Shown: in pieces, positions 1-12,450 of the stretch
How positions within the stretch are numbered: position 1 is the stretch's first letter
Layout of the letters: each line of letters starts with the position of its first letter
Assembly (NCBI GenBank): GCA_009823395.1
Contig: CM020501.1
Span: forward strand, 29,185,861 to 29,249,860
DNA: 64,000 nucleotides
Source: Thamnaconus septentrionalis
Taxonomy: Eukaryota > Chordata > Actinopteri > Tetraodontiformes > Monacanthidae
Direction of reading: 5' to 3'
Position numbers and translations under genes: made by a program
The notes under the pieces: generated by a model
Databases searched by the model: none
What the model saw: only the letters and a program-made list of their open reading frames with translations
Told to the model about the DNA's origin: nothing

Positions 1-195
1 CTGCCGCCGTCACAAAACGAGCACACAATCAGACAAATTCTAATCGGATCTAAGGAACAAAAATCACTGAAAGATTTGCTCCAGTTTTTTTCAGCCATGT
101 GATTTGTAAAGAGAACAGTTATTAATAAACCCCTCCTGTCTCCAGTGGATGACAGGGGGGTTTGAGGGTAGGGGGTAGGTGGTTGTGGTGGTGGT

Positions 196-198
<3 letters not shown>

Positions 199-231
<33 letters not shown>
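199..231. repeat. (GT)n microsatellite
   Basis: An uninterrupted GT dinucleotide run of about 33 bp follows a short GTG-rich lead-in. It is visible directly and needs no other explanation. Confidence 0.95.
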
Positions 232-1487
232 GTTCACCTGCTAGTTAATCGAAATGGGATTTTCATTGATTCTCCCACTGCCTTAAGTCCAAGACCCCGA
301 GAACCTGGGCCAACTTCAAATGTTTTGCAACGGCTCAGCTGATGAAAAAACAACTTAGATAGTGACTCTACTAGCTGGGTTGCGCCGCTTGTTTGGTGCT
401 CTTTTCTAGGTTTTCCCAACAACACACTTAGTTTGTCCCACCTGGTTATGAAAAAGGTCAACACCGCGATGGCACCACCTAATGTAAAGTGAGAGCGGTG
501 AGAGCTGGTATGACAATAAAGTCCCTTGAATCTTGTAATCCTTGAAAAATAAAGAAACTGGGGGGGAGAGCAGTGCATTGTGGGTCTCTCAGCTACTCGG
601 CTGCCTGTTTCTCCATTTGCTCTGAGGATTATCGCAGCCTGTTCCTCTTGTCACCCGGTGTTTGCGCAAAGCAACAGGTCCATCCGTTCTCCTAGGAAGC
701 CAAATAAAAAAAAATAAAAAACCAAAAAGTAGGGAATCCTCCGTACGGTTGCGTTACATGGGGAATCTCGTCGGGAGTCTCGCTCTTGTCAAAAAGAGAC
801 AAACGTCAGGAAAGACAGAAAGATCCTCTTTTTATCCAGTCCCGATTTAAAACATGCCACATCTCGACCCCCCCCCAATTGAGGTTCATTTTCAAAAGTG
901 AATGCCGAGTATAAAAAGTCTCAGTCCTTCCTTCCATTATTCATGCGGCGTTTATGTGTAATGGCGCCGTCCAAAGCGGCCTCCGTGTTTCCCAACGTTT
1001 CCCGATTACACATGCAAATGTCACAACTAGAACTAATTGCGGGCGGAATTGCGGCTGTTTGAATGACAGGCTCACGTGCATAGCAATGATGTTTTTGCAT
1101 CTGAAGAAAAAAACGGGACAAGCGAGGCGGCGGTTTTCCCCCCCGAAATGTAAAACAAGTGAAAAAAAGAAGAAAAAAAATAAAGGCAAAACTCCCCCAC
1201 AAATCGGAGCGTGGCCTCGTCTCCTATCGGAGAAAATAATCCTTTCCCGACTTCACCTCGCCCAGTGATGCCCCGCAGCCTGCTGCCCCAGACGGACCTC
1301 CATCCGTGAGGAGGAGACATCGAGGAACACGTCCACAAAAAATGCATAAATTGAAAAAGAAAAGAAAAAAAATGAACTCAAACCGCAGTGCAGAATAAGA
1401 CAAGTCTTGCCTGGGACGTGACCTTCAACTGTGTAACTTTGCTTGGCGCGGAAATGTTGATTTAGCAGCGGAAGCAAGAAACATCAG

Positions 1488-1522
1488 ACACACACGCACA
1501 CACACACACATACACACACACT
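1488..1522. repeat. (CA)n microsatellite, interrupted
   Basis: A CA run with single G and T interruptions. Visible directly. Confidence 0.9.
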
Positions 1523-1837
1523 CTGAGTCTAAACACATAACATATTCGTCGACACAGTCCAGACTACCAGAGTGTTTTATTTAAGCGCAGACAAAGTGCC
1601 ACGTTTCCTTTAGAAATAATGAAATTAGGTCTGGGGGAAGAGCTCAACTCTTTTCTTTTTCTTTTTTCCAAATCACAATGTAATTCAAATTAAAGTAAAG
1701 TTTCCACCCCATAGTCCTGGTGGGGGAAAAAATTAAAATAAAAAAAATAAAACAGGTCTGGTACCCGTTTCAGACCGGGGGTTTTTGTCATCTGGTCTCA
1801 GAACCAGAGTTGATTAGTTTTGCGATATTTGCACTGA

Positions 1838-1897
1838 CCAATCAGAAGCCTCAAATTGCAACAGCCAATAGGATTGGCTGTTGCAAATGCCGATTGG
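1838..1897. promoter_or_regulatory. Palindromic cluster of four CCAAT boxes
   Basis: CCAAT occurs on the plus strand at 1838-1842 and 1865-1869, and as ATTGG (CCAAT on the minus strand) at 1873-1877 and 1893-1897. The two middle boxes sit in an inverted repeat with arms at 1856-1869 and 1873-1886, separated by only three bases. CCAAT is the binding word of the NF-Y complex, and the first box has the favoured flanks (ACCAATCAG). This is a candidate NF-Y platform, either an isolated enhancer or the promoter of a transcript I cannot identify. No gene start is visible beside it. An alternative is the end of an old hairpin-type transposon. Confidence 0.4.
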
Positions 1898-3497
1898 TTT
1901 GACCCCCAAGGTTGCTGTTTGCTGACAAAGGCTGCAATGAAGCCTTTTTCTGTTTGTTTTTAGTTCAGTTTTGAAAATATCCAAGGGGCGGGAGAGAAAA
2001 AAAGCACAGCAAGAGCAAATCATTGGATTTTATATTGCACCTTGGGGTGGGTGGTGCCACCAGCAGTTTCCTGAAACAAAATGCCTTGAATGTCTAATTG
2101 AATGTGACATGTCGTAATGTAATGTTTTACAGAATGAATATCAAGTGTGCAATATGAGGCTCTCTCTGCAGAAGTTGAATGCTTTAAAATTGCTAAGAAA
2201 TAATAGTAAACATTTCTAAAACCAAACCTTTGTATTATAATCACATAAAAAGTAAACAAGCATCACAGTTTATAAATTAGGTTGTTTAAAACAGCCGACT
2301 GTTAGCGTGTTCACACAGAATTCTTGCACGCTTTCTCTCAATCACTTTCACACAGACGTTGAAAGTATTCCATGAAACACTGCAATGTTCCCATACTTGT
2401 CAAGCACATCTTGACTGACTTTTGTGAACTCAAAATGATCGCAAGCATTCAAGATCATTATTTGACAGGAATATAATGGTTATAACAGAGTTCAGTGCAG
2501 AAATGAGTCAGTGATCCTGAACGGAGTCTGTATCATAGGAGGTGAGGTCCTCTGCTTGAAATGCTCCGAGGCAAACACAAGACAAGTTTAATTTGACACA
2601 CGTCACATTGTCCACTCCGCGATGCCAAACCTGTTAACATGTTGAAATGTTACTAATTTGAAGTATATGCTATGAAACAACAAGGAGCAGGGGGCCGGGG
2701 GTGGGGTTGGTAACCCTCTTCGGGGGATTCGGGTGGACTTGAGACTGGTTCCTAGGCGACGGACTGAGTGAACAACAGCCAAACTGTGGAGCGCTGCGCT
2801 AACTTGGCCCTGAGCTGCTGTGAAATGACGATAATTGCCGCGTTCGTGGAGCAGGTCCGACTACAGAGACAAAAGTTGGCATAAATCCCCCACCCCCGCC
2901 CCGCATACTCACAAAAAAACCCTCTGAAACTTTGTCTTTGCTAATAAAAAGGAGGGCTGGTTGCAGTTAATTTGAGTGGAAAATGGGAAGAAATTACAAG
3001 AAAAGGACTTTGCTCGAGAACAAATTGGGTTCGGAGTGCTTCTCAAACTCGGGGCAGTGTTAACTCCAAAATACAGAGATTAGCATCCTCCTATAACAGT
3101 CAAAAGAGGAAAACTTTAAAAAATGTGAAGATAATAAAAAATACAGCCAAAACGGAATGAATTGGTATTTTGTCCAAGCCTCTTCCATGTCACTGACACA
3201 GCAGCCTGAGCAAGTAGCCCATCAATGACTTAGCTTGTCAATACTCATGTTAGGTAGCATGCTAACTCCAGCCCTATGAGATAGCCTGATAATACAGATA
3301 GAGTAGCTTTATAGCGAGGAAAATGTCAGCCCAGCTACCAGATGCTAACATTAGGTAGACCTCTAATGTCAACAATGTTGTTTTTGTAGTAAGGAGAATG
3401 TTAGCGGATAACTCACGTACACTAAGGATAGCCATCAGGCAGCATGCTAGCGCCACAAGCGCACGCTCGCTCTGTTAGTGGAGCACATTCAGACATA

Positions 3498-3690
3498 CAG
3501 TTAAAACCAGAAGTTCACATACACTGTGCAAAGAACTAATGTCACTATTTCCTCACTGTCTGGAGTTAAATCAGACTAAACCTCTCTTGGTCGGATAGAA
3601 TTAATAAAATTATTTGATCTTGCTAAACGCCACAATAATGAGAGAGATCATTTCTTAGATTTTTTTTTCTTACTATGAAGTCTAAAGTTT
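3498..3690 (+). mobile_element. Tc1-like DNA transposon, solo left inverted repeat
   Basis: The sequence begins right after a TA dinucleotide (3496-3497) with CAGTTAAAACCAGAAGTT and then CACATACACTG, the form of the outer repeat of fish Tc1/mariner elements of the IR/DR type. About 170 bp further, near 3676-3690, a second weaker copy of the AAGTCTAAAGTTT word fits the inner direct repeat. The rest of the transposon is absent: no transposase frame and no right inverted repeat follow. It is therefore a remnant that cannot move. TA-flanked insertion is the known habit of this superfamily. The exact subfamily is not determined. Confidence 0.75.
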
Positions 3691-4135
3691 GAATTCAACT
3701 GCACACCCTGCTCCAACACACGTTCAGTTCAGTTCTAACATCGAACGCACAAGGACACATTTCTTCAGTGCACAAACATACAATTCAGAAGGACAAGACT
3801 CAAGACTTGTCGTTAACGCGACGTTACTGGTTGTTTCCTTCCACTGCAGGTTCAATCCAGTCCCTCTCCGCTTGAAAATGAGGCCGTCCACCTCATCTCT
3901 TGACCCCGCTGCAGTGGCTTCACATCAACTAACTCGTCCTCCCTGCATCTCATCATGTGTGCTTTCAGAAATTTCCATCTGGCCCTACGTGACCTTGCCG
4001 CACTTCTTCTCTACTCTCCCCCTTCCCGACCGTTCTCTCCTCCTGGCCGCCGTAATTTCCTTGACTCTCCATCCTTGTCTTGCTTGTCATTTTTCGCTCT
4101 TCTGTGCCTTCACTCCCCTGCCCCACACCCGCCAA

Positions 4136-4325
4136 ACACACACACACACACACACACACACGCCTTTCCTTTCCCTCTCATCCTCGCAAGCTTCCTTAAA
4201 TAGCTTCCGTTTGCCTCCAGCAGACTGAAGCCAAAGTCGGATCGCACCGGTGACACAAACACACACACACACACACACACAGATTTGCACGCACACACTC
4301 CCAACACACACATACACACACACAG
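4136..4325. repeat. Three neighbouring (CA)n tracts
   Basis: CA runs lie at 4136-4161 and 4259-4281, and an interrupted one at about 4290-4325, within 190 bp. Long hypothetical proteins rich in Cys-Val or Thr-His in this area are translations of these repeats and not genes. Confidence 0.92.
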
Positions 4326-6900
4326 GCAGATAAGATCGCACAAAACACAGCGGGCTCACTTTACGTGCAGAAGCAGAAAAGAGGAAGTGGCAGGAAGATC
4401 ATTTGGCAGCCGCTTTATGCAAATCTCCACTTTTCGTTTTCTTGACTTCTTTCTTTTTAGAAAAAGTATCCAATGTGAAGTTCATCGCTGTAATGCATCG
4501 CAGGGTCCCCTGTAATTTGGCACAATGCCTCTGACTCATTGTCCTGCATGATAAGTGCCTTGCTAATGCATTTCCTTTCTTTTTTTTAGCTATTATTATT
4601 TTCTTTTTTTATTGTTAAAGGACGACTGTGAGAAGTCACTCTCGGGATTTTTGATGTGCACGCCCTCACAATTACATCATTGTCCAGACCAACGCCAATA
4701 AAAGATTCTGGCTTGTTTTCTTCAAGGTTGCACTGGCACAATATGATTATTAGTGTTTGTGGTCTCCTTTTTTGAAGCACCAAAGGAAAGTGAAATAACT
4801 CTTTTTGTGGTTGTTGCTCTACTGAGTAATCAGGAGCTTTATCAGAATAAAAAGCCAGGGAAAAAAAAGAACACGTTTGAATGAATCCTTCCTTTGTTAC
4901 GACTACTTTTTTCTATGGGGAACAGCCGATGTAACATTCGGATGACCTATGAGAAGTGGCAAGCTAATGTAACCCAGGTTATTTTTATTTCTTCATTATC
5001 TTATTATATTTCCTAATTGCCCACGGTCAATAAATGCAACACCCCCCGACGTGCCGGTTACGTTAGTTAGGAAACACTTGTTTCCCACAAACTTGAACGC
5101 GTCCTGTACGTGAGCACGAGCTGGTAGCCATTTTTGTTCTCAGCGCGACACGGAGAAGTACGTTGCGGCCGACAGCCACATAGCGGTTCTGTAGTTCTGA
5201 GCCACACGGAAAAAGGTCGGTATTAGATGAGTTGGTTTTAATGACTGGGACGATTATTAAGTGTTAATCGTATGTGTGTTTTGTGTGGGTTGGAGATCTA
5301 CAATAAGTTGTTGTTGCCAATCTCACCTTTAATTGAATAATTAATAATTAAAAAAAATCTGCCATTGAACTGATTCAGTTAAGGAATTCAGGAAACAGAA
5401 GATTTAGAGACCCAGAGGCAGGTTACACTAACGCTAAAGCTTTTAGCACCAACAACGGCATCAGCGTGAAGCGTCATCACCCCGCATGTTGCAACGTGCC
5501 AGTGTGCTGCTTTGGAGAAATATGGATAATAAACAAAAGAACACTAAACCAAAGAACAGAGGCGAACAACGACGTCCTTGAATCCCCGTGAATTGGATGA
5601 ACTCCGCTTTGCTTCTCCGCTGCTCGAGCCGCGTGTGAAACAGCGTCATGACAACCAGCCAGAGAATCGCCGGTCCGGTCAGAGGAGAAAGACATGAATG
5701 AGTGGGATTTAAAGGGGGTCAGGCACCTGTTGGAGCGACTGGTCTGACTGTGCGATGCGGCTGTAGGCGGGGAAAAAAACAAACAGCAAACGTGCAGATG
5801 AACCACTAACTGCTGCTTGTTCACATTTGGAGTGAATGGCAATAATGTTGTAGCTCAAACGGGAATCTTCCTCCTCCTCCTCCTGCCGCCTTCAGCGCTC
5901 TTGCAAATTGTTTTGTCAGCATCCTAGAAGCTAGAAGTGATCCGACGCTAATGCATTTCTAATTAACTCCCAGTCCATTGTCGGAGCAACCAACCCCCCT
6001 CCACACCTCCCTTTCCAGAGGCCACCTTAATCAAAGCTCTGGCAGGCAGTGGACCAATATTGCACTTTCTTTCTTTGTTTGAAAAAGTCCGACAGGCGCT
6101 AAATTATTGGTTTTGTTGTTTTGTATTTTTCTCCCATTATCGCGTAGGTGTGATGTCACCGGAGGTTAGTGCCGCTTTTCACTGATAAATATGTGCTTTA
6201 CGGCCCAAAAGCACATATTCAGAGGCATTTATACAGCATGTTTAAATCAAAGAGACATTTAGGAGAGGACGTTTACAAGCTTATTCTTTAACCAGGTTTA
6301 TCAGAGCAGCTCTGGAGAAGCTCCGAGGAAACCCTCCTGATTTTTGACTACATTGAAACTCCAAACGCCCGATTAAAGATGTTTTCTATCCGATGTTGGA
6401 GAGATAGCTGAGCCAGATTTTTCTTTGTAAGGGCTTTTTTTTTTTTGACACTCAAAATTCAAAACATAACGAGACATTACTCTTGCAGGGGGGACAGAAG
6501 GGGTTTTAAATAAATAGGAACAAAAAATGTCCCACACCGCATGTGATGAGGACCTACTTTGAATATCTAAGCCGAGACCTAATTGAGAAGTCCAAAGCGT
6601 CAGCGAAAAAAGACAACCCGGCATCAGTTAGCGGTTCTGGCTGGGGGGCAAATTCAAAAATGTATATGCTTCGAAAAAATCAGCGCTGCCAGGCGCCCAG
6701 CGCCACTTTGTTTGATAAAATTTTCATAGCTTTTTTTCCTTCCTATTGCAGGAAGAGGGAGTGTCGGCTCTGAAAAATTCCGGGAAAAAAGGAACTTGCT
6801 TTTGTGACCGCTAACCATTAACTGCTAACATTGCCTTTCTATTTTCCCCTGTAGCATCCGATAGTTAGCCAATGAGGATAAGCCATTTTCTTCTTAGTAC

Positions 6901-6931
<31 letters not shown>
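6901..6931. repeat. (ATT)n microsatellite
   Basis: About ten perfect ATT units. Visible directly. Confidence 0.95.
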
Positions 6932-6932
<1 letters not shown>

Positions 6933-7473
6933 CTCTTCTACCACTCCGTCCTGCAAAACTAGCGCACTTGATCCAATGACTGTAGTGTCTTGACGGATAA
7001 CCAACCTCATTTGCATTCCCTTTTTTGTTGTCCTCGGCCAGTGATAGGAACTGCTAAAGGCAGCCGCAGCATCGCCCTCGCTGCAGAGTCGCCTGATTCC
7101 TGGCCACCTGCTCTACTCTACACTCTGCTTTTCAGCCCACTTGCACAACTTTTTTTGAAACACATACATATATACTGTATGTGTGTGTGCCGCGTAAGCA
7201 CTTTTCTTACCCCCGCTCATTTATCGCCCTGACCAGATTGCAAATTTAAACACGACTATCTGGCGGTATAAATTTACGGCGTTCCACCCCGCAACTCTCC
7301 ACCCTGCTCGGCTTCTTCAGTTATAACACACACAAAAAAAAAAGGGAAAAACTGTAATGTAAACAACGGTCACTTACATTATAGCAATAATGATGAGGGG
7401 ATTTATTTGAGTTTATTTTCATCTTTGGCGAGCGATGGTTCAATCGCCACATTGACAGCATCATCTTGTCGTT

Positions 7474-7478
<5 letters not shown>

Positions 7479-7527
<49 letters not shown>

Positions 7528-7620
7528 GTCCGCCATCTCGACAGGTATCTGCGTTTCCATTTTTTCTGCTTATTAGAAAATAATACACACACACACACAC
7601 ACACACAAACATATATATAT
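7479..7620. repeat. (TG)n, (AC)n and (AT)n microsatellite cluster
   Basis: A TG run at 7479-7525 and an AC run at 7585-7607, followed by a short AT run at 7611-7620. The TG and AC runs are reverse complements about 60 bp apart, so the single strand could fold back on itself. Confidence 0.93.
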
Positions 7621-10600
7621 GGATCAAACCCGTCACGCAGTGAATTTGATGCTTTGCTGACTGAATTACCCGCTGAATTGGACACTGATGACTTGCGTCC
7701 ATCTTATTAAAACCATGTGTGTGCGTGTGCGCATGAGATTTAATGAAGTGGGGGTGGGGGGGTGGGTTGGGAGTTAGATGGGTTTGGAAATGGTGCTTTG
7801 ACTTCTAATCCCACATAGGACAGCCAATAACTGGCAGGTTGTTTTAGCAGAACCCCTTCAATTTGATTCCAATTACACATGGTAATTTCATACCAAAGCG
7901 TAATTACAGTCATTTTACACTTCACCTCCAATCGTCGCCCCCTCCCCCCTCTGTTTCTCCCTCTCTTAGATTCCTTCATGGTGCTGTCCGATTGGCCGGC
8001 AAAGTGGTGCACATGCTCCCAGGGCTGTGATTTATTAATTGCCAATGGCGGCAGCCTCCAATACCGGATCAATAACCCTCGCAGAGGAGGATGGAATCAA
8101 TACTGTTGATTCAACAAAAATGGGCGGGAAAAAAATCTGAAGAAAATCTTAGGTTTCGCATTGACGACGACAGACTGATGTTCCATTTGTGTGTAATGGT
8201 TTTGAGCAAAGGTCGACTGGGTTATGCTAAATTCTATCTCCCACTCGCGATTTCGGTGAAAGGATAATCACATGACCGCCCTCATCGATTGAAGGTCGCG
8301 AACACAAGAAGCCAACATGCAGTTGGTTTGAAAAGAAAAACCATTAGCAAAGCTAAAAAAGAGCTAAAAGAGGAAGAGGGAGGCGGGCCAGGAAATGGAA
8401 CGGTTCCATTTCCCTTTTATTTACCCCCAGAAACACTCTGTCTACCAGCGGGTGGCCCCCTGGTGGTGGGCAGCATCACTACATTTTGAATGACTTAAAG
8501 GTTATTTACACTTCAATATTGTTTTTGTTTCTTTGGTTGTGGTTCTGTGAACCTTTTCTTTTATTTGTTTGCCCCCCTAAACTCCCGAGTCACAAACGGC
8601 CAATAATCCATCAGCTGGCGGCGGAGCATTAATGAAAAATGCCATCAACCTTCCCTTCCCTCCGCCTTCCACTGCAACATCCTCCATTAAGGCGGGTTCC
8701 TCCTCACGGCGGCTTCATTAATTGACCTGAAGAGGAAAACTCTCAGCTTGAAAAGCGAGGGTGAGGGGGGAGGGGAAGCGGGGGGGCTTTAGAGCCGTAT
8801 AGTGGAACCGAGATCGCTGTGTGATTACGGCCCCTTGATCTTTTGTTGAGTGGGCCATTAAGCAGGGAGTGCGTTTTAAAAGTAAATACAACTGCGGGGA
8901 TGAGACGGAGGGAGCAAATTCCATCACTTGCTTGGCAAAGTCGCTCTCTCGAGAAAACTTATGACAACACGCGTCGCGGCTGAAAAACAATACACAATTA
9001 AGACGAGCAACAGCAACTGAGTTTGCGTGTGTGTCTGTGGCGTGACCCGGGAGCCAAGAACTGGCGGCCTGTGAAAAATGGAGAGCAGGCGTCAGGCGAC
9101 ACCAGTTCACTGAGTTCTGTTGGGCTGAAGGAATTAAAAAAAAAAAAGAAAAGAAAAAAAAAAGCACGTGTGCGGGTGGAAGCGAGGGAGGGGAAGAAAT
9201 GTCCATCAGGGCTCGACACGCTCAGCCGGTCTGGATGGCAGATCGATGGGCGGAGGGTCAGTCAGTTCGCATCTTAGACAGAAAGAAATAAAGGGGGGGG
9301 GGATAAAAAGAAAACTGCTTTGAAATCCACGTCAGTTTTTTGTTTTTTTCTCTAAAGCGCAGAACAACCCGGGAAGAACTACGATCTGTGAACAATGCAA
9401 ACATTGTGCGGTGCTCCTGAATCGACCGGTTGACCTCGGCTTCATTGTGCAACGAGATACCGAGGACTTCTGACTCACTTTAAAATAATATATATATCGA
9501 TGTATTGCATTTTGAACCTAATAAAAAAAAAAATCTCATTGTAACTCCACTAGGGTCACCGAAGACAAAAAAAAAAAAAAAAAATGGAAGTCAACAGCAT
9601 TAAAAAAAATCTATTATTTTTTTTTTATTGGCTAATTCTATCTTGGGTTGGCGAGTCTGTGATCGAACAAAAAAAAAAGATTCTAGGTTTTCATCCTCAC
9701 ACAGTTGCAAACACACGTGTGAGAAAATGAGAAAAACAACCAAACAAAACAAGTCCGGTAGCAAAGTGGGGGTTCATTCAAAATCTAATGAAACTTCAAT
9801 TTCGTCACTACAAATTGAGTCCTACACAGCTCCAAAATCAATTTGGGGCACAAGAATCGCTCAGTGGCTGAGCGTCCGCGGATCATTTTTTATTATTTAT
9901 TTTTTTCTGTCATTTTCTGCGGGTGACCCGTGAGACCCGGCCGATGCGATTGGATTTTGGAGGAAATGCAGATACACCGCGGTTTTTTTTTTTTTTTTTT
10001 GGGGGTTGCCGGACTTTTGTGGTAGTGGCTGAGCGCATATTTTATTTGCTCTGGAAATATCGCAGTGATATTGAGTCGATATCGTGAATTGCATGGCAAA
10101 ATCATTTCTGGGAGCGAATCAACTAGCCAGCGGACTCCGTGGAGGGAGCCGGCCAGAGTAAAATGCAACAAACATTTCAATTTAAGATGGAAGTGACAAA
10201 TGTGATTTTGCACAACAATACTTAGTATAAACTCCCGTTCTTTAAGAGCCGCAATGAGCCCAATAAAAGGTTATTCTGCCTGGTTGTGTCTGTTCTGATG
10301 CGATGAAAGCATTATTTCTGCTTTTGCAACCAGTCGGTGACGCAGCACTTCCCCACCACACACCTTTTAATCGCTCTGACCCCTCTGAACCACAGTCGCG
10401 CCGGCACATTTCCTTTCCCTTGACGGCCTCTTCGTGCCCCCGCACCCATGCATGACTCACACTATTGCCTGTGACTCACTGGCCACAAGTTCCACAAGTC
10501 ATTTAGCCCTGGATTAATTGGCCAGACGCTAAACTGCTACAGTCTGGATGCAAAAATATTGCGCGACGCCGTCCCGTTGGCCCCTGACTGGGTTCATCCT

Positions 10601-11985
10601 GCGTCTGAGTCACCGAACTGATTTATCGGCGTTGAATCACAACGATCCGTCTTGCGAAGCTCCCGTTGGAAGTGAAGCAAATCAAGAGGAAGTGCACAGC
10701 GCTAAGAGTGCGAATGCCCGATGACGGGTGTGGATGTCCCATGTAGGAAGTGTGTTTTAACACAATGTATATGAGAGCTTCACCCATTTGACTGAAACCA
10801 CATTTCGCGGGAAATGTTTCCCAGAAGAGCCTCTTACGTGCCGGAACATGTCGAGCCGGAATGTGGAGTTTCGCCACAAAACGCTGAAACACTTTTCTCA
10901 AAAAATATTCAGGTACATAATAAAAGAAAAGGAAATTAAACTGAAATCTGAAACTTGATACGTTAGGAGTCATCAGGGTTATTTATAATGCCAACTACAA
11001 ACTTTGAAATAATTACTGAACAAGAAAAGAAAAACATTGGAGCAGCTAAACCAGCTAACTCAACGGTGCTATCATCATTTACACTCTTAGGACGACATAC
11101 CTTCCGATTTATTTCTTTCTTTAACTATACGATGCTGCGTCAGATTTTTCTGGTGGAAAGCCTCAAAACACAACTGAAGAAAGTTTTCCGCCGCCTCTCG
11201 GGGGGGGTCATCAACAAATCTGTTTAGCCTCAAAGAGAAAGAGGGCTTCTGTAAGTCGAGTCTTTCAAGACATCACAGGACAGGGGCTTTTTTTGCTTTT
11301 TCTGCCACCGAGCCCCGAGATGAACATCTAAAGAAGGCGCGTGGACGGAAAAGCTCAAATCCTCTGGCTACAAAAAAAGAAAAAGAAAAAAACGAGTTTT
11401 CATTCTGACATTCACTGAGTTCAGTGATAGTCTGGAGGTGGTGGTAATCACTTTATAAAGCATTAGGTAACTTATTTCGCGTTATGAAAGAGTTTTGATG
11501 TACTCATTTACTCAACATAGCCATGTTGGAGGCTTGTGTTGTCGTTTCTGCTGCTGCTGTCGATGTCATGAAACGTCAAGATCTTCACTGTTAATTTTAT
11601 TTTCAGGGCAGCAGATTATGTAAGCGTGACAGTTTTAAATAGGTGCTGCCGCCACTTTGAAGTAAATAGACCTCATGTCAGTTTGCTGACTTCGGTTACT
11701 TCCACAGCATTTAGTCACTCACGCATAAAGCTGAAAAGAGATGGTGATTTGCACACCAGAATTTTTTTTTTCCTTCCACTGGGAGACAAAGCGCCCTCGT
11801 CACAAGTTCAATGGAGGTGCATCACCGCACAGTTTTCAACCCTTTGCGAAGTATCACTGAGATCACTGAGCAAAAATCCTGATTCAATCAGAAGAGTTTA
11901 TGAATCACTGTGATGTTTTCAACAAGTTGAGCTATGGTTTGCTGTTTCAAGGTAGAGACCCCCGAACCTTGCAGTTGAGCCGGAG

Positions 11986-12347
11986 GATCCATCTTGAAAA
12001 GCTCCAATCAGAAATGCTTTCAGGTGGACCTATCAAGGGCATTGGAGGGGAAGGAGGAGATAACTGAGGCCAGGGGTTTAAGTCCATGAAGATCAGGAAG
12101 CTATTACCACCTTGTGCACACTTCAGGCCACATAGTAGACACAGCAGTGATGGTAGATTTTTATTTTTATTTATTTATTCATTTTCAGAATTAGCTGTAT
12201 ATCTTGTGGTACGACATTTATGATAAGATGTTTCACTGTGGAGTTTAAAGGCCACTAAATCTCAAAACTTGCAATTAAGAATTTTAGACAAACTTTCCCC
12301 CATGATCCATCTTGAAAAGCTTCATTTTAGCGGACCTGTGACCGATC
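11986..12347. repeat. Direct repeat pair, 318 bp apart
   Basis: An 18-bp word, GATCCATCTTGAAAAGCT, occurs exactly at 11986-12003 and 12304-12321. Similarity continues for some 25 bases after each copy (GTGGACCT against GCGGACCT, then ATCAA). No coding frame or tail accompanies it. It may be an old tandem duplication or two subunits of an unrecognised interspersed repeat. Confidence 0.6.
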
Positions 12348-12450
12348 AAATTAAAATTTTTAAGATGCGCTACTGCAAATTGGCAAAAATATCTGTGACT
12401 GCTCTGTCAACATGATGATGAGCCAATGGGGAACAAAACTGCAGGTTTAA

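Larger units (their letters stand above)
1..3495. other. Non-coding stretch, left end
   Basis: I see no coding exon here. The open frames are short, lack recognisable domains and overlap on both strands. The sequence holds two CA/GT microsatellites, A- and T-rich runs, a palindromic CCAAT cluster and otherwise apparently unique DNA. The part from about 3220 to 3480 is rich in GCTAAC and GCTAGC words but has no clear repeat unit. Small exons of an unrecognised or non-coding transcript cannot be excluded by eye. Confidence 0.6.
4330..12450. other. Non-coding stretch with scattered microsatellites
   Basis: No exon is recognised. The stretch contains an ATT run, a GT/CA/AT microsatellite cluster, long A and T runs (for example near 9130-9160, 9570-9585 and 9983-10000) and a short direct repeat pair. 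Parts near 7860-8110 and 8590-8730 have low repeat content and several ATTA/TAAT words, the look of conserved non-coding sequence. That can only be confirmed by comparison with other fish. Confidence 0.55.

Noticed and set aside
9850..9960. TCGCTCAGTGGCTGAGCG resembling a tRNA A-box
   Set aside because: No B-box and no tRNA fold follow at a suitable distance. The word is partly a self-complementary CTCAG..CTGAG hairpin.
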